From the NCBI RefSeq assembly GCF_004804275.1, contig NZ_STGI01000020.1, forward strand, positions 1 to 64,000: DNA of 64,000 bases, read 5' to 3'. The translations under genes were made by a program, and so were the position numbers. Positions 1 through 10,100 of this stretch are shown piece by piece (the stretch's first letter is position 1; each line of letters begins with the position of its first letter). Under the pieces are notes generated by a model. It did not search any database and had not been told where the DNA came from. It was given only the letters and a program-made list of their open reading frames with translations. The stretch is from Herbaspirillum sp. ST 5-3. Its GTDB lineage: Bacteria > Pseudomonadota > Gammaproteobacteria > Burkholderiales > Burkholderiaceae_D.

Positions 1-545
1 TAGGCATATCCATAGAAGTATTCCTAGTCGTAATTTTAAGGAATACCAATGGTCCGGAGATTCAGGGGGCTACTTCACTACGGCGGCATGATGTATGGAA
101 GGAACAGGCGACGGCACGGATGGCGTATTTTCCTCTTGAAGAGGAGGCTGCGCAGCATTCGCGTTGTAGCAACACAAACTGCGCATCGCTCTAAACATAA
201 TTATTTTCTCCGCCGCTTTGCGCACCGATACCGTAGCAAGGATGCCGGTGCGCGGAGCGCACTCTACATCGAAGCGCAAATTGCTCTAGTCCATATCGAT
301 TAAATGAAGACTGGCTAGCCGTTTATATTTTTGATCTTCTATTATTGAGCTGGGATGCGTGTACTTGAATCCGCCAATGATGTGAGCCGCGTTGGAATGT
401 ACTGACGCATTCAACTTTTCAAGGACGCAGATGCCGGCTCAATAAAATCCATTTCGTCGGCTATTCCCGCCGTCAGTGTCGTCCGCGATGTGTAGATCGC
501 CGATGACGATGCAATCACCGTTGATTGCATCGCCACCCAGCTGAA
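1..545. other. left edge, no well-supported gene
   Basis: I see no gene here that I can defend. The best candidate is a 42-codon minus-strand frame at 70-198. It has a GGAG nine bases before its ATG and encodes a Ser/Pro-rich peptide, but it has no recognisable family. A plus-strand frame at 49-303 is very Arg-rich and looks like chance. The rest (about 300-545) holds no convincing open frame. Confidence 0.5.
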
Positions 546-1034
546 TCAGACTTTATTGAAGCCGGAAAATACCGCCTGACCAAATGATTTTTCGACGATC
601 TCATGCCCCGTTCGTGACATCTCGACCAAAGCCAGGATTTTTTCATGCAGTTGTTGGCCGTTCAGGCCACGTTGCTCATCAAGCGGCAGCGTCTGCACGA
701 ACGCAAGCCGGTCCGATTCCGGGAACGAAGCAAACGCGAGACCTTCTACAGGCAGCACTGCATTTGCCTGTAATAGCTGAAGAAAGACCTTTTCATTTCG
801 CTCTGATGACGGCAGATTTATTTCAACGATAAGCCTCATGCAGGTTGGATTGAGCGCACCAAAATGCATGAAGCCGATACGCACATCGCCTAGTACCACC
901 TCGCCGGCTGCCAAAACTTCGTCAAAGTTCAACCTGACCAGACGGCAGAAGTCTTGTAACACGGCCAGAAAACGCTCCGGCGGCTGAGTAATTTGTTCCA
1001 CCAACTCCGTGTCGATGATCGTGTCGTTTTGCAT
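546..1034 (-). CDS. CesT-like type III secretion chaperone (putative)
   Basis: This encodes 162 residues, the usual size of class I type III secretion chaperones, which are small dimeric cytoplasmic proteins that bind the N-terminus of one secreted substrate. The pattern fits that fold: an N-terminal helix (about 16-35, FLAVLQDFCRLV), strands around 40-72 (MRLIVEINLP), a helix ending LLQANAV near 90-95, a strand pair at 97-115, then a long C-terminal helix with QQLHEKILALVEMS near 128-142. It lies 15 bases downstream of the gene at 1050-2273 in the same orientation, which is the classical order for a substrate and its chaperone. No key motif exists for this family, so the call is by shape and context. 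No secretion apparatus genes are in the window. Confidence 0.5.
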   Translation of the reverse strand: MQNDTIIDTELVEQITQPPERFLAVLQDFCRLVRLNFDEVLAAGEVVLGDVRIGFMHFGALNPTCMRLIVEINLPSSERNEKVFLQLLQANAVLPVEGLAFASFPESDRLAFVQTLPLDEQRGLNGQQLHEKILALVEMSRTGHEIVEKSFGQAVFSGFNKV

Positions 1035-1049
1035 GCTTCTTCCTTGAGC

Positions 1050-2273
1050 TTAAACGATTGATAGATCTCCGCGACGCTGGCCGGCGCTATCGCTTTCCCG
1101 AGTTCCGCCCTGCTGAGTCTCGGCGTGAGCAGGGGGCAAGTCAGCAGGAGGTTGCACTCCGCCTGGTGCTGCTTCTAGATCTTCACCGTCGGCCGCCCCG
1201 TCAACGTTTTGATTATTTACAGAAGGATCGGCAGGAGCATTGTTCTCTGCGGGGGCGGCGGGCTTTGGACTTAGAAGCTTCTGAAGTAAAGGCGGCAAGT
1301 AAGTCATCGCAGTAGTAAACGTCGCTACGGCAGTAAAGAGCGTTCCATAGCTAAATGCTACGCCGGCTTCTCCGTCAAAAGTGGAGTTGGGCGCTGCTGC
1401 CATGATTGCATTTGAACCGTCAACCATCCCCCCAGCACCCGTCCCAATAATGGCGGCCATCCCTAGGTTCACTGCTGTTGCCACGGTGCCCGGGCGTGTC
1501 AGATCACGCGCCGAGACTTCGCGCCCCATGAACTGCTGCCACTTAAATGGCCCATGTTGAATCAACTGTCCAACGAACAACGATATCGTGAGCGCCGTCC
1601 CGATTAACGGACCGCCGGACATAAACTTAGGTAGCTCTTTGCCGGCCGAAAGAGACGCCATATAGGCCCCTAGCGATATAAAAAGCTTGGCTTGTCTCAG
1701 CCTTCCGGCATCTTCAGCGGCTACCGTGTACTCCTGGCTGCCTTTCGGCAGTATCTTGCTGAGAACAGCGCCCACGCTCTGCCCTGCGAAGGCCGCCCCG
1801 CCATAAGCAAGAGCGTATGAACCGGTCGCATTCTTCACAATGGGAACGAGCATTAACAAAAGAGAGGTACCCGTCGCCCTCGCGCTTGCAGAGGCCGCCG
1901 GACTGAAGGCCCAACGATTCGCCCCAGGTTCCTCCTGCGCCATCGCCTGCGCCAGGTCCGGATTCCGCGCCAGCGCCTCTCTCTGCGCCACCTCCAGCTG
2001 CGCCACCAGCGCCGGATCTCGCTCCCGCAGCTCCGCCAGCTCCTGTTCCGTCATTTCCAACAGCACTACCTGCTGCTCCCCCTCCTGTTCCTGCACCGGC
2101 GCCTGAGTAGTCGCAGCCGTAGTTAATCCCTGGCCGTCTGGATCGCCGGGGTGAAACTGAGGAGCCAAAGGTTGTCCGATGGGGATCATATCTACTCCAA
2201 AATAGGGTTTAGGCGTCGTGAGTTTCCGATTCAGCCACTGAGTGGAAATTTTCTTCTTTTGGTTCCCACTCAT
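1050..2273 (-). CDS. putative secreted/membrane-inserting protein, possible type III substrate
   Basis: This encodes 407 residues, and I do not recognise a named family. The N-terminal 70 residues are polar and Gln/Thr/Pro-rich. Residues 72-112 are a Glu/Leu/Ala-rich probable coiled coil. Several hydrophobic stretches follow (about 135-172, 196-210, 222-238, 264-283, 303-326), and residues 340-407 form a Pro/Ala/Asn/Asp-rich disordered tail. Disordered ends around hydrophobic hairpins with a coiled coil are typical of type III translocators and membrane-active effectors, and a CesT-like gene follows 15 bases downstream. That role is inferred from architecture and context only. No good ribosome binding site precedes the ATG. 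The 3' end of a group II intron remnant lies within about 10 bases upstream, so the native promoter may have been displaced. Confidence 0.5.
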   Translation of the reverse strand: MSGNQKKKISTQWLNRKLTTPKPYFGVDMIPIGQPLAPQFHPGDPDGQGLTTAATTQAPVQEQEGEQQVVLLEMTEQELAELRERDPALVAQLEVAQREALARNPDLAQAMAQEEPGANRWAFSPAASASARATGTSLLLMLVPIVKNATGSYALAYGGAAFAGQSVGAVLSKILPKGSQEYTVAAEDAGRLRQAKLFISLGAYMASLSAGKELPKFMSGGPLIGTALTISLFVGQLIQHGPFKWQQFMGREVSARDLTRPGTVATAVNLGMAAIIGTGAGGMVDGSNAIMAAAPNSTFDGEAGVAFSYGTLFTAVATFTTAMTYLPPLLQKLLSPKPAAPAENNAPADPSVNNQNVDGAADGEDLEAAPGGVQPPADLPPAHAETQQGGTRESDSAGQRRGDLSIV

Positions 2274-2280
2274 TACGTTT

Positions 2281-2845
2281 ATTTTCTATTGAGGGAATTC
2301 CTCGGAGCTACAAGTCCTCGCAAAGTCCCCGCTGATCGGCATAGGGGTAGCCATCAGGCTACGCCCCTGCCACACCACCCGGCACGCGGGTCCGCACCGG
2401 GCGGTTCGAGAAGTTGAGGTCAAGACAGGCGAGGCACTCCCAAGCGGTCGAAGTACGCAATCGTGAGCACGCTTTTCAGGAGCCGGTCACTATTGCGCCA
2501 CCAGCGGCGGCTGTTGACCGCCACTTGTTTCGCCACCGCGTCCGGCGCTCCCAGTTTCAGCAGCGCCCGATACATGATCGGTACCGCGTTTCCAGTGCTT
2601 GAACTGGATCGCCCGCAGCTGGTGACACAACCATTCATCGAGTGTCCGCCATACCTTGGGCGTTTGTGCCAGTCGGAAGTACCCTTTCCAGTCCAGCATG
2701 TAGGAACGCAGCTTCGCGACGGTCTGCGGCATGCTGCGTCCGCAGGATCGGCTCGTCAGTTCGCGGATACGCTGCATGAATGTCGCCAGCGGCTTTTCCG
2801 CTACTTTCCGCTTCGCCTCGCTGACCTGCCCGGTCAAGGTCGGCA
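2281..2845 (-). mobile_element. group II intron remnant, 3' portion only
   Basis: Read on the minus strand, this contains the C-terminal end of an intron-encoded maturase followed by about 140 bases with the GC-rich hairpins expected of the intron 3' domains, including the CCGCCCGGTGCGGACCCG segment near 2390-2410 and the paired GGGGTAGCC/GGCTACGCCCC element near 2344-2368. The 5' ribozyme domains and the reverse transcriptase domain are absent. The coding similarity starts abruptly near 2840. The element is therefore 5'-truncated and cannot move by itself. The exact ends are estimates. Confidence 0.75.
2420..2845 (-). pseudogene. ltrA: group II intron maturase, C-terminal fragment, frameshifted
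   Basis: The translated fragment carries the hallmark maturase end of bacterial group II intron proteins: KRKVAEKPLATF, then RSMPQTVAKLRSYMLDWKGYF, then WLCHQLRAIQFKHWKRG in one frame. MYRALLKLGAP and SRRWWRNSDRLL follow, ending YFDRLGVPRLS, in a second frame. The switch lies near 2577-2582, where one extra base seems to have been inserted. The reverse transcriptase domain (normally the first 300 or so residues) is missing, so the protein is dead twice over: truncated and frameshifted. Confidence 0.8.
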
Positions 2846-3223
2846 ATGCCACGCGAGGAAATTGATTATCGCTCAATGCGCGAAGGCGAGATCGATACCA
2901 CTGCACTGACTACTGCGTTGGATCGCAGGTTTAGTCAGCCGATCGATGCGCAGCGCGAGAATCAGAAGCAGATCTTGGAGAAAGCGGAGCGGAAAGCAAA
3001 TACGGCTGAACCGCTCCTATCGAAGCTGTAGTTCGCAAGCCCCCTTGGGAGTAGGGTACGCTGTGCACGCCCTACGCTCTTCCACCGCCAGGAGTTTCGC
3101 GGACAGCCGAGCCGTTAATGAGGGGCCACTACCGAGGCCGGCGCCACCCGTCCCTCACCGGGCGTCGTGAGGCTATGAATGTAGTCTTGAAACCGGCGAG
3201 TCAAGAAGTGAGGCGAATCTTTG
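2846..3223. other. gene-free stretch beside the intron remnant
   Basis: A plus-strand frame of 61 codons (2846-3031) encodes a Lys/Glu/Gln-rich, probably helical peptide. It has no recognisable family and starts at the break of the intron remnant, so it may be a leftover of a disrupted gene. A weak hairpin with GTAGGG and CCCTAC arms lies near 3054-3078. Nothing else is supported. Confidence 0.4.
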
Positions 3224-4279
3224 TCAGTCGGTGGCTGCGGAATGCGGCGTATCGTCGGCGCGCCACCAGCGGCGGGTTGATCGGACCGCATAAGCGCGCC
3301 GATATTCGCTTGGAGAAATGCCTGTTTCGCGACGAAACAAGCGACGAAACGCGCACGGATCCTGGTACCCGCACATCTCGATGATTCGCCGCAAATCAAA
3401 TAGAGTGACTTCCAATAACTGCTTGGCTCGCTCGATCCGCAGTCTGTGCAAATAGTCCAGCGGCGTCATGCCGACCACCTCTCTGAAATAGCGCAACAAC
3501 GTACGAGGGCTTACTGCCGCGGCTTGTGCCGTCGCATTCAGGCTGTAGGATTCAGTCACATGTTGTTCCAGCCATTGTTTCGCCTTGTAGACCACGCCGT
3601 CACGTGTATGTTTCGACAGCTCGCCGGATATCAGCCCTGCCTGCTGGAACCGGATCGGTTCATACTGCATTACGTTGGCGCAGGTTTGCGCCACTTCATC
3701 GCCGACGAAGTGTTGTATCAAGGCCAGGACCAGCGAAGTATGGGAAGCAGGAGCGCCCGCACAGTATATGTTGCCGTCGGCAGTGATGGGCCGGTCCATC
3801 ATGAGCCGCACCTTGGGAAAGGTTCGCCCAAACCAGCCGGCGATCAACCACGTGACCGTGGCATGACGCCCGTCGAGCACCCCTGCATGGGCAAGAACGG
3901 CCGGGCCGGTATAGCTGGCGGCCAGCACGGCGCCGGCCGCATGACGGGCCGCAATCAGCGCCGATTCCGCTTTTGCATTACCGAGCAACTGCGTCAGGTG
4001 GTGGGTGCTGTGCGTCCATAACCCCGGCACGAAGAGTGCGGTTCTTTCTGCCGGAAGATCCGGCATCGGCCCAGGCGAAACCAGGGTATCGGCCAACCAT
4101 GGCGGCAAGGGCAGTTGATTGCCATTGCCATCGATGATGCGCCAGTAAAGCGGCAAATTCCGCTCATTGGGATTGCGCAGGCGCCATATCGTGTTTGCAG
4201 CGCGCAGCACATCGATCGTATTGAGCAAGGCGCCCGACAAGCAGTCCGAACTGTACAACAGATCAATGCGTGCGCTCAT
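3224..4279 (-). CDS. AraC-family transcriptional regulator with GATase1-like sensor domain (cassette copy 1)
   Basis: This encodes 351 residues. Residues 1 to about 190 resemble the DJ-1/PfpI (GATase1-like) domain of the FtrA/GlxA group of AraC regulators. The usual nucleophile Cys position reads SYTGPAVLA, so the domain is probably a ligand sensor and not an enzyme. Two helix-turn-helix units follow at about 235-335 (AAAVSPRTLLRYFRE, then MCGYQDPCAFRRLFRRETG). The frame is open further upstream, but the start MSARIDLL at 4279 is chosen because the paralogue at 24008 starts identically and gives exactly the same length. It is divergent from the transporter gene at 4565, which it probably controls. 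It ends in RSTRRWWRADD, conserved in both copies. Confidence 0.85.
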   Translation of the reverse strand: MSARIDLLYSSDCLSGALLNTIDVLRAANTIWRLRNPNERNLPLYWRIIDGNGNQLPLPPWLADTLVSPGPMPDLPAERTALFVPGLWTHSTHHLTQLLGNAKAESALIAARHAAGAVLAASYTGPAVLAHAGVLDGRHATVTWLIAGWFGRTFPKVRLMMDRPITADGNIYCAGAPASHTSLVLALIQHFVGDEVAQTCANVMQYEPIRFQQAGLISGELSKHTRDGVVYKAKQWLEQHVTESYSLNATAQAAAVSPRTLLRYFREVVGMTPLDYLHRLRIERAKQLLEVTLFDLRRIIEMCGYQDPCAFRRLFRRETGISPSEYRRAYAVRSTRRWWRADDTPHSAATD

Positions 4280-4564
4280 GTTGATTTTTCTGAGTGGCGA
4301 AAACGGACTTGCATGGCCGTCTGCCTTAGTGACACGACGATGATATTGGTTCCATTCCGTGCTGCAAGCTTCTTTGCAATGTTGTGATGGCGGCTCGATG
4401 ACCAAATCGGCTCCCCTAATGTCGGTATCGGATCCTTGCAAGGTATCAGTAAGGCACTAGACTCTTCACCACAAATTTATCAGGTCCGTGTGTCAAAACC
4501 ATGTGCTGACGCGACGGCTCCCTGAATTCAAAAGAAGCGAAATCCATCAAGGAGACAAGGAATC
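4280..4564. promoter_or_regulatory. divergent promoter region of cassette copy 1
   Basis: This 285-bp gap separates the AraC-type regulator from the MFS gene. The transporter has a clear AGGAG at about 4550-4554. The leader just before its ATG (AAGAAGCGAAATCC then AAGGAG) closely matches the leader of the second copy (AAGAAGCGAAGGCC then AAGGAG), so conservation extends outside the coding regions. I could not identify a secure -35/-10 pair or operator. Confidence 0.5.
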
Positions 4565-5965
4565 ATGTCAAACGACTGTGTCGGTAGCCCAGATCTCATC
4601 CGGGCCGGAGCAGATGCTAATGCTTTGCCTCCGGACCATGCATCAATGCGCCGTCGCGCCACCATCGCATCCACCCTCGGAAATGCGCTGGAATGGTTCG
4701 ACTATGTGGTGTACGGCCTGCTCAGTGCGACGATCGCCAAACTGTATTTTCCCGCTGATAATCCGGCAACGTCAGCCCTGCTGGGATTTGCGACCTTTGG
4801 CATATCCTTTGGCGTCCGTCCGCTCGGCGGACTGGTGTTCGGAATTTATGCGGATCGTTACGGACGCAAGAAGGCGCTCACCCTCATCTTTGGGCTGATG
4901 GCTGCCGGCACGCTGACTATCGCGCTTCTGCCCACTTACGCGGCGATCGGCATCGCAGCGCCCATCACGCTGGTGTTGGCGCGCATGATCCAGGGATTTT
5001 CCGCAGGCGGCGAATTTGCCAATGCAACCGCTACCCTGATCGAGTTCGCCCCATCAAGCAAACGCGGCTTGTATGGTTCCTTGCAGATGGTTTCGCAGAT
5101 CTTTGCAACCGTCCTTGCGGCGCTGGCGGTCGTCCTGATTACCAAACTTCTTTCAGAGAGTGCCTTGATGAGCTGGGGATGGCGGGTGCCGTTTCTCCTC
5201 GGTGCCCTCGTCGGCCCGGTTGGGGTATACCTGCGGCGTCGCCTTGTCGAGTCGCCCGAATTCCGCGCCGAGATCAAGCGTACCGGCCATCTTCCGTCTA
5301 CCCCGTTCCGCGATGTCGTCACTTTATATCGCGGCGAGCTCTTTGCTTCCTTTTGTCTGGTTGCCGCCCTGGCGGCACCGAACTATGTCAATACCGTCTA
5401 TCTCCCCAGCGTGGCAATCATGGAAATGGGAATACCACAGGCTAATGCTTATCTCACCGTGATGCTCGCTTCCTGTCTGATGATGATCCTTGTCCCTTTC
5501 GCCGGCTGGATCTCTGACCGCGTCCAGCGGACCCGGGTGATTGCCGGCGGCTTGCTGGCCATTGCCGTGATCTATCCCGTCTTGTACGCAAGATTCATCG
5601 AATTGCACACCTTCGCATCACTGCTGCATTTGCAGCTCGGCTGTGCTTTTGCGTTTGCATTCGTGGTGGGTCCAGCGGCCGCGCAGGCGGTCGAGATCTT
5701 TCCGGTTGGCGTGCGCTCGACGGGATTGTCGCTGGCGTATAACTTTGCGGTCATGCTGTTCGGCGGCCTCGCGCCGCTTACGCTTGCCTGGTTCAGGTCG
5801 ACGACCCAGGCTTTGTATGGGCCGGTCTACTATTTGTTGGGTATCGCGATCGTCGGGCTGATCGGCATGCGTTTTGTCTCCTTGTCCGGGCAGCGTCGAC
5901 ATGGTCAGCGCGTCGGCCTTGGCGAGGTCCGCGTCGGTTATGGCAAGCCGGGATATGAAGCATGA
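4565..5965 (+). CDS. MFS transporter, metabolite:H+ symporter (MHS) family (cassette copy 1)
   Basis: This encodes 466 residues with about 12 membrane segments, so it is an inner-membrane secondary transporter. Family marks are NALEWFDYVVYG in the first segment, the loop GIYADRYGRKKAL between segments 2 and 3, and the sugar-transporter-like motif RMIQGFSAGGEF near residue 145. This group includes ProP, ShiA, KgtP and citrate carriers, and the substrate here cannot be read from sequence. A good ribosome binding site (AGGAG) lies ten bases before the ATG. The stop overlaps the start of the hydrolase gene by ATGA, so both are probably translated together and handle the same compound. The same pair exists inverted at 21027-23503 with an equal transporter length of 466. 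Confidence 0.88.
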   Translation: MSNDCVGSPDLIRAGADANALPPDHASMRRRATIASTLGNALEWFDYVVYGLLSATIAKLYFPADNPATSALLGFATFGISFGVRPLGGLVFGIYADRYGRKKALTLIFGLMAAGTLTIALLPTYAAIGIAAPITLVLARMIQGFSAGGEFANATATLIEFAPSSKRGLYGSLQMVSQIFATVLAALAVVLITKLLSESALMSWGWRVPFLLGALVGPVGVYLRRRLVESPEFRAEIKRTGHLPSTPFRDVVTLYRGELFASFCLVAALAAPNYVNTVYLPSVAIMEMGIPQANAYLTVMLASCLMMILVPFAGWISDRVQRTRVIAGGLLAIAVIYPVLYARFIELHTFASLLHLQLGCAFAFAFVVGPAAAQAVEIFPVGVRSTGLSLAYNFAVMLFGGLAPLTLAWFRSTTQALYGPVYYLLGIAIVGLIGMRFVSLSGQRRHGQRVGLGEVRVGYGKPGYEA

Positions 5966-7047
5966 ATTACAACCGACATTTCTCTCAGAGCTATGCCGAG
6001 GCTCGCTCCAGGTTTCTTTCACTGGTTGCAGCATTAAAGCTTGAGGTCAATTCATTCATGCATCCTCTGCGCGGCCGGGACGGAGAAGCATTGGCAATGG
6101 ACGTCGTTCTCAGTGGCGCCAAAGATGCGCCGTATCTGCTGATCATCTCCAGCGCATGCCACGGCGTGGAAGGATACTGCGGCTCGGGCATCCAGAGTGC
6201 GTTGTTGAGCGATTCGGCATGGACGGAGGCAGCGCGCAATGCGAATGTGGCCGTGCTGTATATCCATGCGATTAACCCGTACGGATTCTCATGGTGTCGG
6301 CGTACAACCCATGAAAACGTCGATTTGAACCGCAATTTTCACGACTTCTCGAAACCATTGCCGGAAAACCCGGCATATGACCAGATCGCGTCGCTATTGG
6401 TGCCGCAACAATGGCCGCCCTCGCTGGCAAACAAGTTGGCAATCTGGGGTTTTACCGCCAGAAAGGGAATTCGGACGACCCAGGCGGTTATTTCGGGTGG
6501 CCAGCATAGTCAGCCGCAGGGCTTGTTCTTTGGTGGGAACAGCGCTACATGGAGTAACAAAGCGCTGCGCTCGGTGCTGCGCGAGTATGGGCAGCCACGA
6601 AAAAAAATTGCATGGATCGACTTGCACAGCGGACTTGGCCCAAGCGGCGTGGGCGAGCGAATTTTCGCCTGCCGTAATGAAGCAGCTGCATTGCAGCGTG
6701 CGCGTACCTGGTGGGGGCCGCATGTAACATCCACCCATGACGGCAGCTCGATCTCAGCGGCGGTATCCGGAAAAATGTGGTCGGCCATATACGACGAATG
6801 CCCGCATGCGGAATACACCGGCATTACGATGGAATACGGCACGCTGCGAATGCGCAAGGTAATGGAAGCCTTGCGAGCAGAGCAGTGGCTTGAGAATCAT
6901 CCTGACGCACCGGAAGAACAGCGCATCCAGATCAAGCGCCAGATTCGGGATGCGTTTTATGTGGATAACGAGCACTGGAAGAGGCGTGTGGTGGAGCAGG
7001 CGCAGGACGCAGCCGTTCAGGCCATCCAAGGCCTGGCAGCGCGCTAA
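5962..7047 (+). CDS. DUF2817 family M14-like zinc hydrolase (cassette copy 1)
   Basis: This encodes 361 residues. Zinc-carboxypeptidase-like features are visible: HGVE at 67-70 fits the HxxE ligand motif, followed by INPYGFSW near 104-111, ENVDLNRNF near 118-126 (the Asn-Arg substrate-binding element of M14 peptidases), and DLHSGLGPSG in the second half, which can supply the third ligand. DUF2817 proteins are predicted amidases or carboxypeptidases without a fixed substrate. There is no signal peptide, so it should act in the cytoplasm on what the coupled transporter imports. The start overlaps the transporter stop by four bases. It ends 120 bases from the convergent giant kinase gene. Confidence 0.85.
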   Translation: MNYNRHFSQSYAEARSRFLSLVAALKLEVNSFMHPLRGRDGEALAMDVVLSGAKDAPYLLIISSACHGVEGYCGSGIQSALLSDSAWTEAARNANVAVLYIHAINPYGFSWCRRTTHENVDLNRNFHDFSKPLPENPAYDQIASLLVPQQWPPSLANKLAIWGFTARKGIRTTQAVISGGQHSQPQGLFFGGNSATWSNKALRSVLREYGQPRKKIAWIDLHSGLGPSGVGERIFACRNEAAALQRARTWWGPHVTSTHDGSSISAAVSGKMWSAIYDECPHAEYTGITMEYGTLRMRKVMEALRAEQWLENHPDAPEEQRIQIKRQIRDAFYVDNEHWKRRVVEQAQDAAVQAIQGLAAR

Positions 7048-7166
7048 TAATTTGCTGTCAGGGCGGGCACTCTCCGTGTTCGAGGCAATCGCCGCTCCTC
7101 ACTCTGGCGCGCGCAATCAATCGACTGAAGAACTCTCGTGCCCCCCCGCGATCAGGCGATTTCTGC

Positions 7167-10100
7167 TTATTCTTCACTGAACATTTCCGCGGACGGGATA
7201 CTCATCGGATCTACGTGAACGATGCAATTTCTGCCGGCTCGTTTGGCCGCATACAGGCAACGGTCCGCCTTGGCGATCAACCCGGCGACATCCGTGGTCG
7301 ATTTTCCGCTTGCGGTCGCCACGCCAATGCTGGCCGTAATGGGATGGTGAATCTGGTCCACTTCGAGATCGATCCCCCTCACCGCACACAAGGCACGCTC
7401 TGCGAATAAAACCGCGCCGGATAAATCCGTATCGGGCAGGATAAAGACAAACTCTTCCCCGCCATAACGCGCGACGAAGTCGCTGGCGCGCCGACTTACG
7501 CCCGCCAGAACGTTTCCCATCCGTCTCAAGCATTCATCGCCAACCAGGTGGCCATACGAGTCATTGACCTGTTTGAAATGATCGATATCGATGATCAGCA
7601 GCGACAAGGATTGGCCACTGCGTTGCACGCGATTGAATTCTTCCTGCATCCGCTCGTCGAAGGCCTTGCGATTCGCCACGCCGGTCAGCCCGTCGCGCTG
7701 CGACATGACTTTCAATTCGGCGGTGCGCGCAGTTACGCGACCCTCCATGTCAGCGTACAGCCGTGCATTTTCAATCGAGATTGCGGCCTGCGATGCGAGC
7801 AGCTGCAGCACTTCCAGACGGTTTACGGTGAAGGCGCCAGACACTGCATTATTTTCCAGGTACAACATGCCGGTCATTTCCCGATGATTCAAAATCGGGA
7901 GGCACAATAAAGAACGCAGCGCATGTCGTTGAACGTAGGGATCATTGGCCAACAGTTTCTCTTGCGTCGCCTCGTGGACAACGAGGCTTTCCCTGGTGCG
8001 CTCCACGTAATGCACGAGGGACAAGGGCAGCGGTATCTCGTCCCGGCTCGATTCGTCCAGGCATATCGATTGCAGCACAGTGGCCGCGGTGTCGCCGTCT
8101 CCCTGCTCGGCCTCCAGGAACCAGCGATCGTCCTTCTTCAGCAACAAGATGCCTCGTTGTGCGCCGGCACTTTCAATAACGACTTGCAGCAGGCGCTTCA
8201 GCAGCCGCTCCAGGACGATTTCTTGCGACAATGCCTGCGATGCTTTCATCGCTGTCGCAAAATCCAGAATGCCCGATGAACTGATTTCGCTGTTGGTGGT
8301 GGACATTGTCGGATTGGTGAGCGTCGCGATTGCCTGAGCGGCGCTCGGCTCGTGCAACCATTGCGGGTAACGCTTGACAAGGTCGGCCACCTTGGCGAGC
8401 GCCCCCCAGCGGTGATAGCTCTGCTGCGCTTCCCGCAGATAGAACTGAGCCAGCGCGTCCTGTCCAAGACGAAGGTGAAATTCTCCGGCCAGTTCTTTTG
8501 CAAGCGCCTCTTCCTGCAAGAACCCGTTTTCTCTTGCAAGCCGGATCGCTTGTTCAAAATGCCGCATTGCTTTCAACGGCTTGCGCGCGTGCTGTGCCAG
8601 CCTGGCTTCAACCAGGATCCATTTGTTCAGAAAGTTCTTCGGATTATGCCTGGCCCAGTGTTGCATCTTTTTCTGATTTTTCCTGATCTTGCGCAGATGG
8701 CCGACACGCTCGGCGAAGGACGCATCGCCCAGCACCTCCAGGCGCACCAGGGAATCATAGAAATAGTGCTGGCTGGCCCCATAATTGCCAACGAGGCGAT
8801 CCACATACTTTCCATTGATCTCAATGGCCGCGAGGGCTTCGCGGGGACGGCGAAAGAAATACAAGGACAGACAGCGAAAGAAACACAGCGTACTCGTCAG
8901 AAAATGGTCATCGACCATCAGTTCAATTTCTTGTAATTGCTGTTCGTCGCACACCTCGCCTTGCAGGATGGCCGGATCCTGGGATTTCCCTATCAGGTTC
9001 TGTTGAAACTGCCATAGAATTTTCTGATTCTTGAAAATCGATGGCCGCTGCAATAACTCGATGGCACCGCAATATGCAGCGGTTTCTTTTTCGAGTTGTG
9101 TCAATTCATGGCCGCAAAAGAGCGCGTAAATGCAGTACAAGGTGGCCGCGTTCGCGGCGGTTTCCAGGTCACCCGCCACCATGCCATCGAGGTGGATCTG
9201 CCGCAATGGATCCAGGGTTGTATGCAGCGGCTTCGTCCATGCTTCGAGGCTGCTATACACCATCAGCATCGTACGGATCTTGCTTACCACTGCCGTAGAG
9301 CGCTTCCGCAATTGCAAGGCCAGCTCGCTGAACTTTGCGCCCTGTTCGACATCTCCCAACGCACCGCTGAGCACCATGCCGTAGCCGGCAAAATTCATCG
9401 ACGATACCGGGCTATGACCAAATCTGAGCGCCAGGCGGATCGTCTTGCACAGAAAGAGGAAAAAGTGCGTCGGCATTCCATAATAAGCGGCCATGATGAC
9501 CTTGAGCAGGATATTGCTGGCGGCGAGAATGTGCGGATCGGTCATGTCCGGCAACTGCGTCAGAGATTCGATCTCCCTCCTGCTCAGCGCCATTCTGGTT
9601 TTGATCAGATTGGTCACGATGTGAAGCCGCGTCGCCTGTTTGGGAAACGGCATGCCCAACTGATGGAGTATCTCCAGCCCCTGCATCACGGCATCGTGAA
9701 ATCTGTCTTCGGAGATGTACGCCTGAATCCGGATTTCATAGGCCTTGGCCAGATCCAGCACATCGCGTGCCCGCTCCAGGACGATTGCGAGATAGCGCTC
9801 CATTAGTGCAAAATCGGCAGAGAAATAGGCGGCTTCCGCGGCGTCCAGATGAAGCGGAAGCTGCAGCTCATAGTCTCGCTGCCACGCCGGATCGGACATG
9901 AGTTCCATGGCCGTTTGCAGATATGCGAGCGCCGGTTTATACGCGGCGGACGTCTTGGCCCGGCGCGCCGCATCCAGATTGAGACGCGCCAGACGCTCCC
10001 GCTCCGTGTCGTCCGTGATGAGCGCACGCCCGAGGTTGAAATGATTGACCAGATCGAATAACCGGCCATGCTGTTCGGCCGCAGAAAGCGACTTGAGCCA

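Noticed and set aside
3054-3078. Hairpin GTAGGG/CCCTAC as a terminator
   Set aside because: The stem is short and there is no T run on either strand.
9096-9806. Plus-strand open frame of 236 codons inside the giant kinase-GGDEF gene
   Set aside because: It is antisense to the continuous 1688-codon gene, with no motif and a biased composition.
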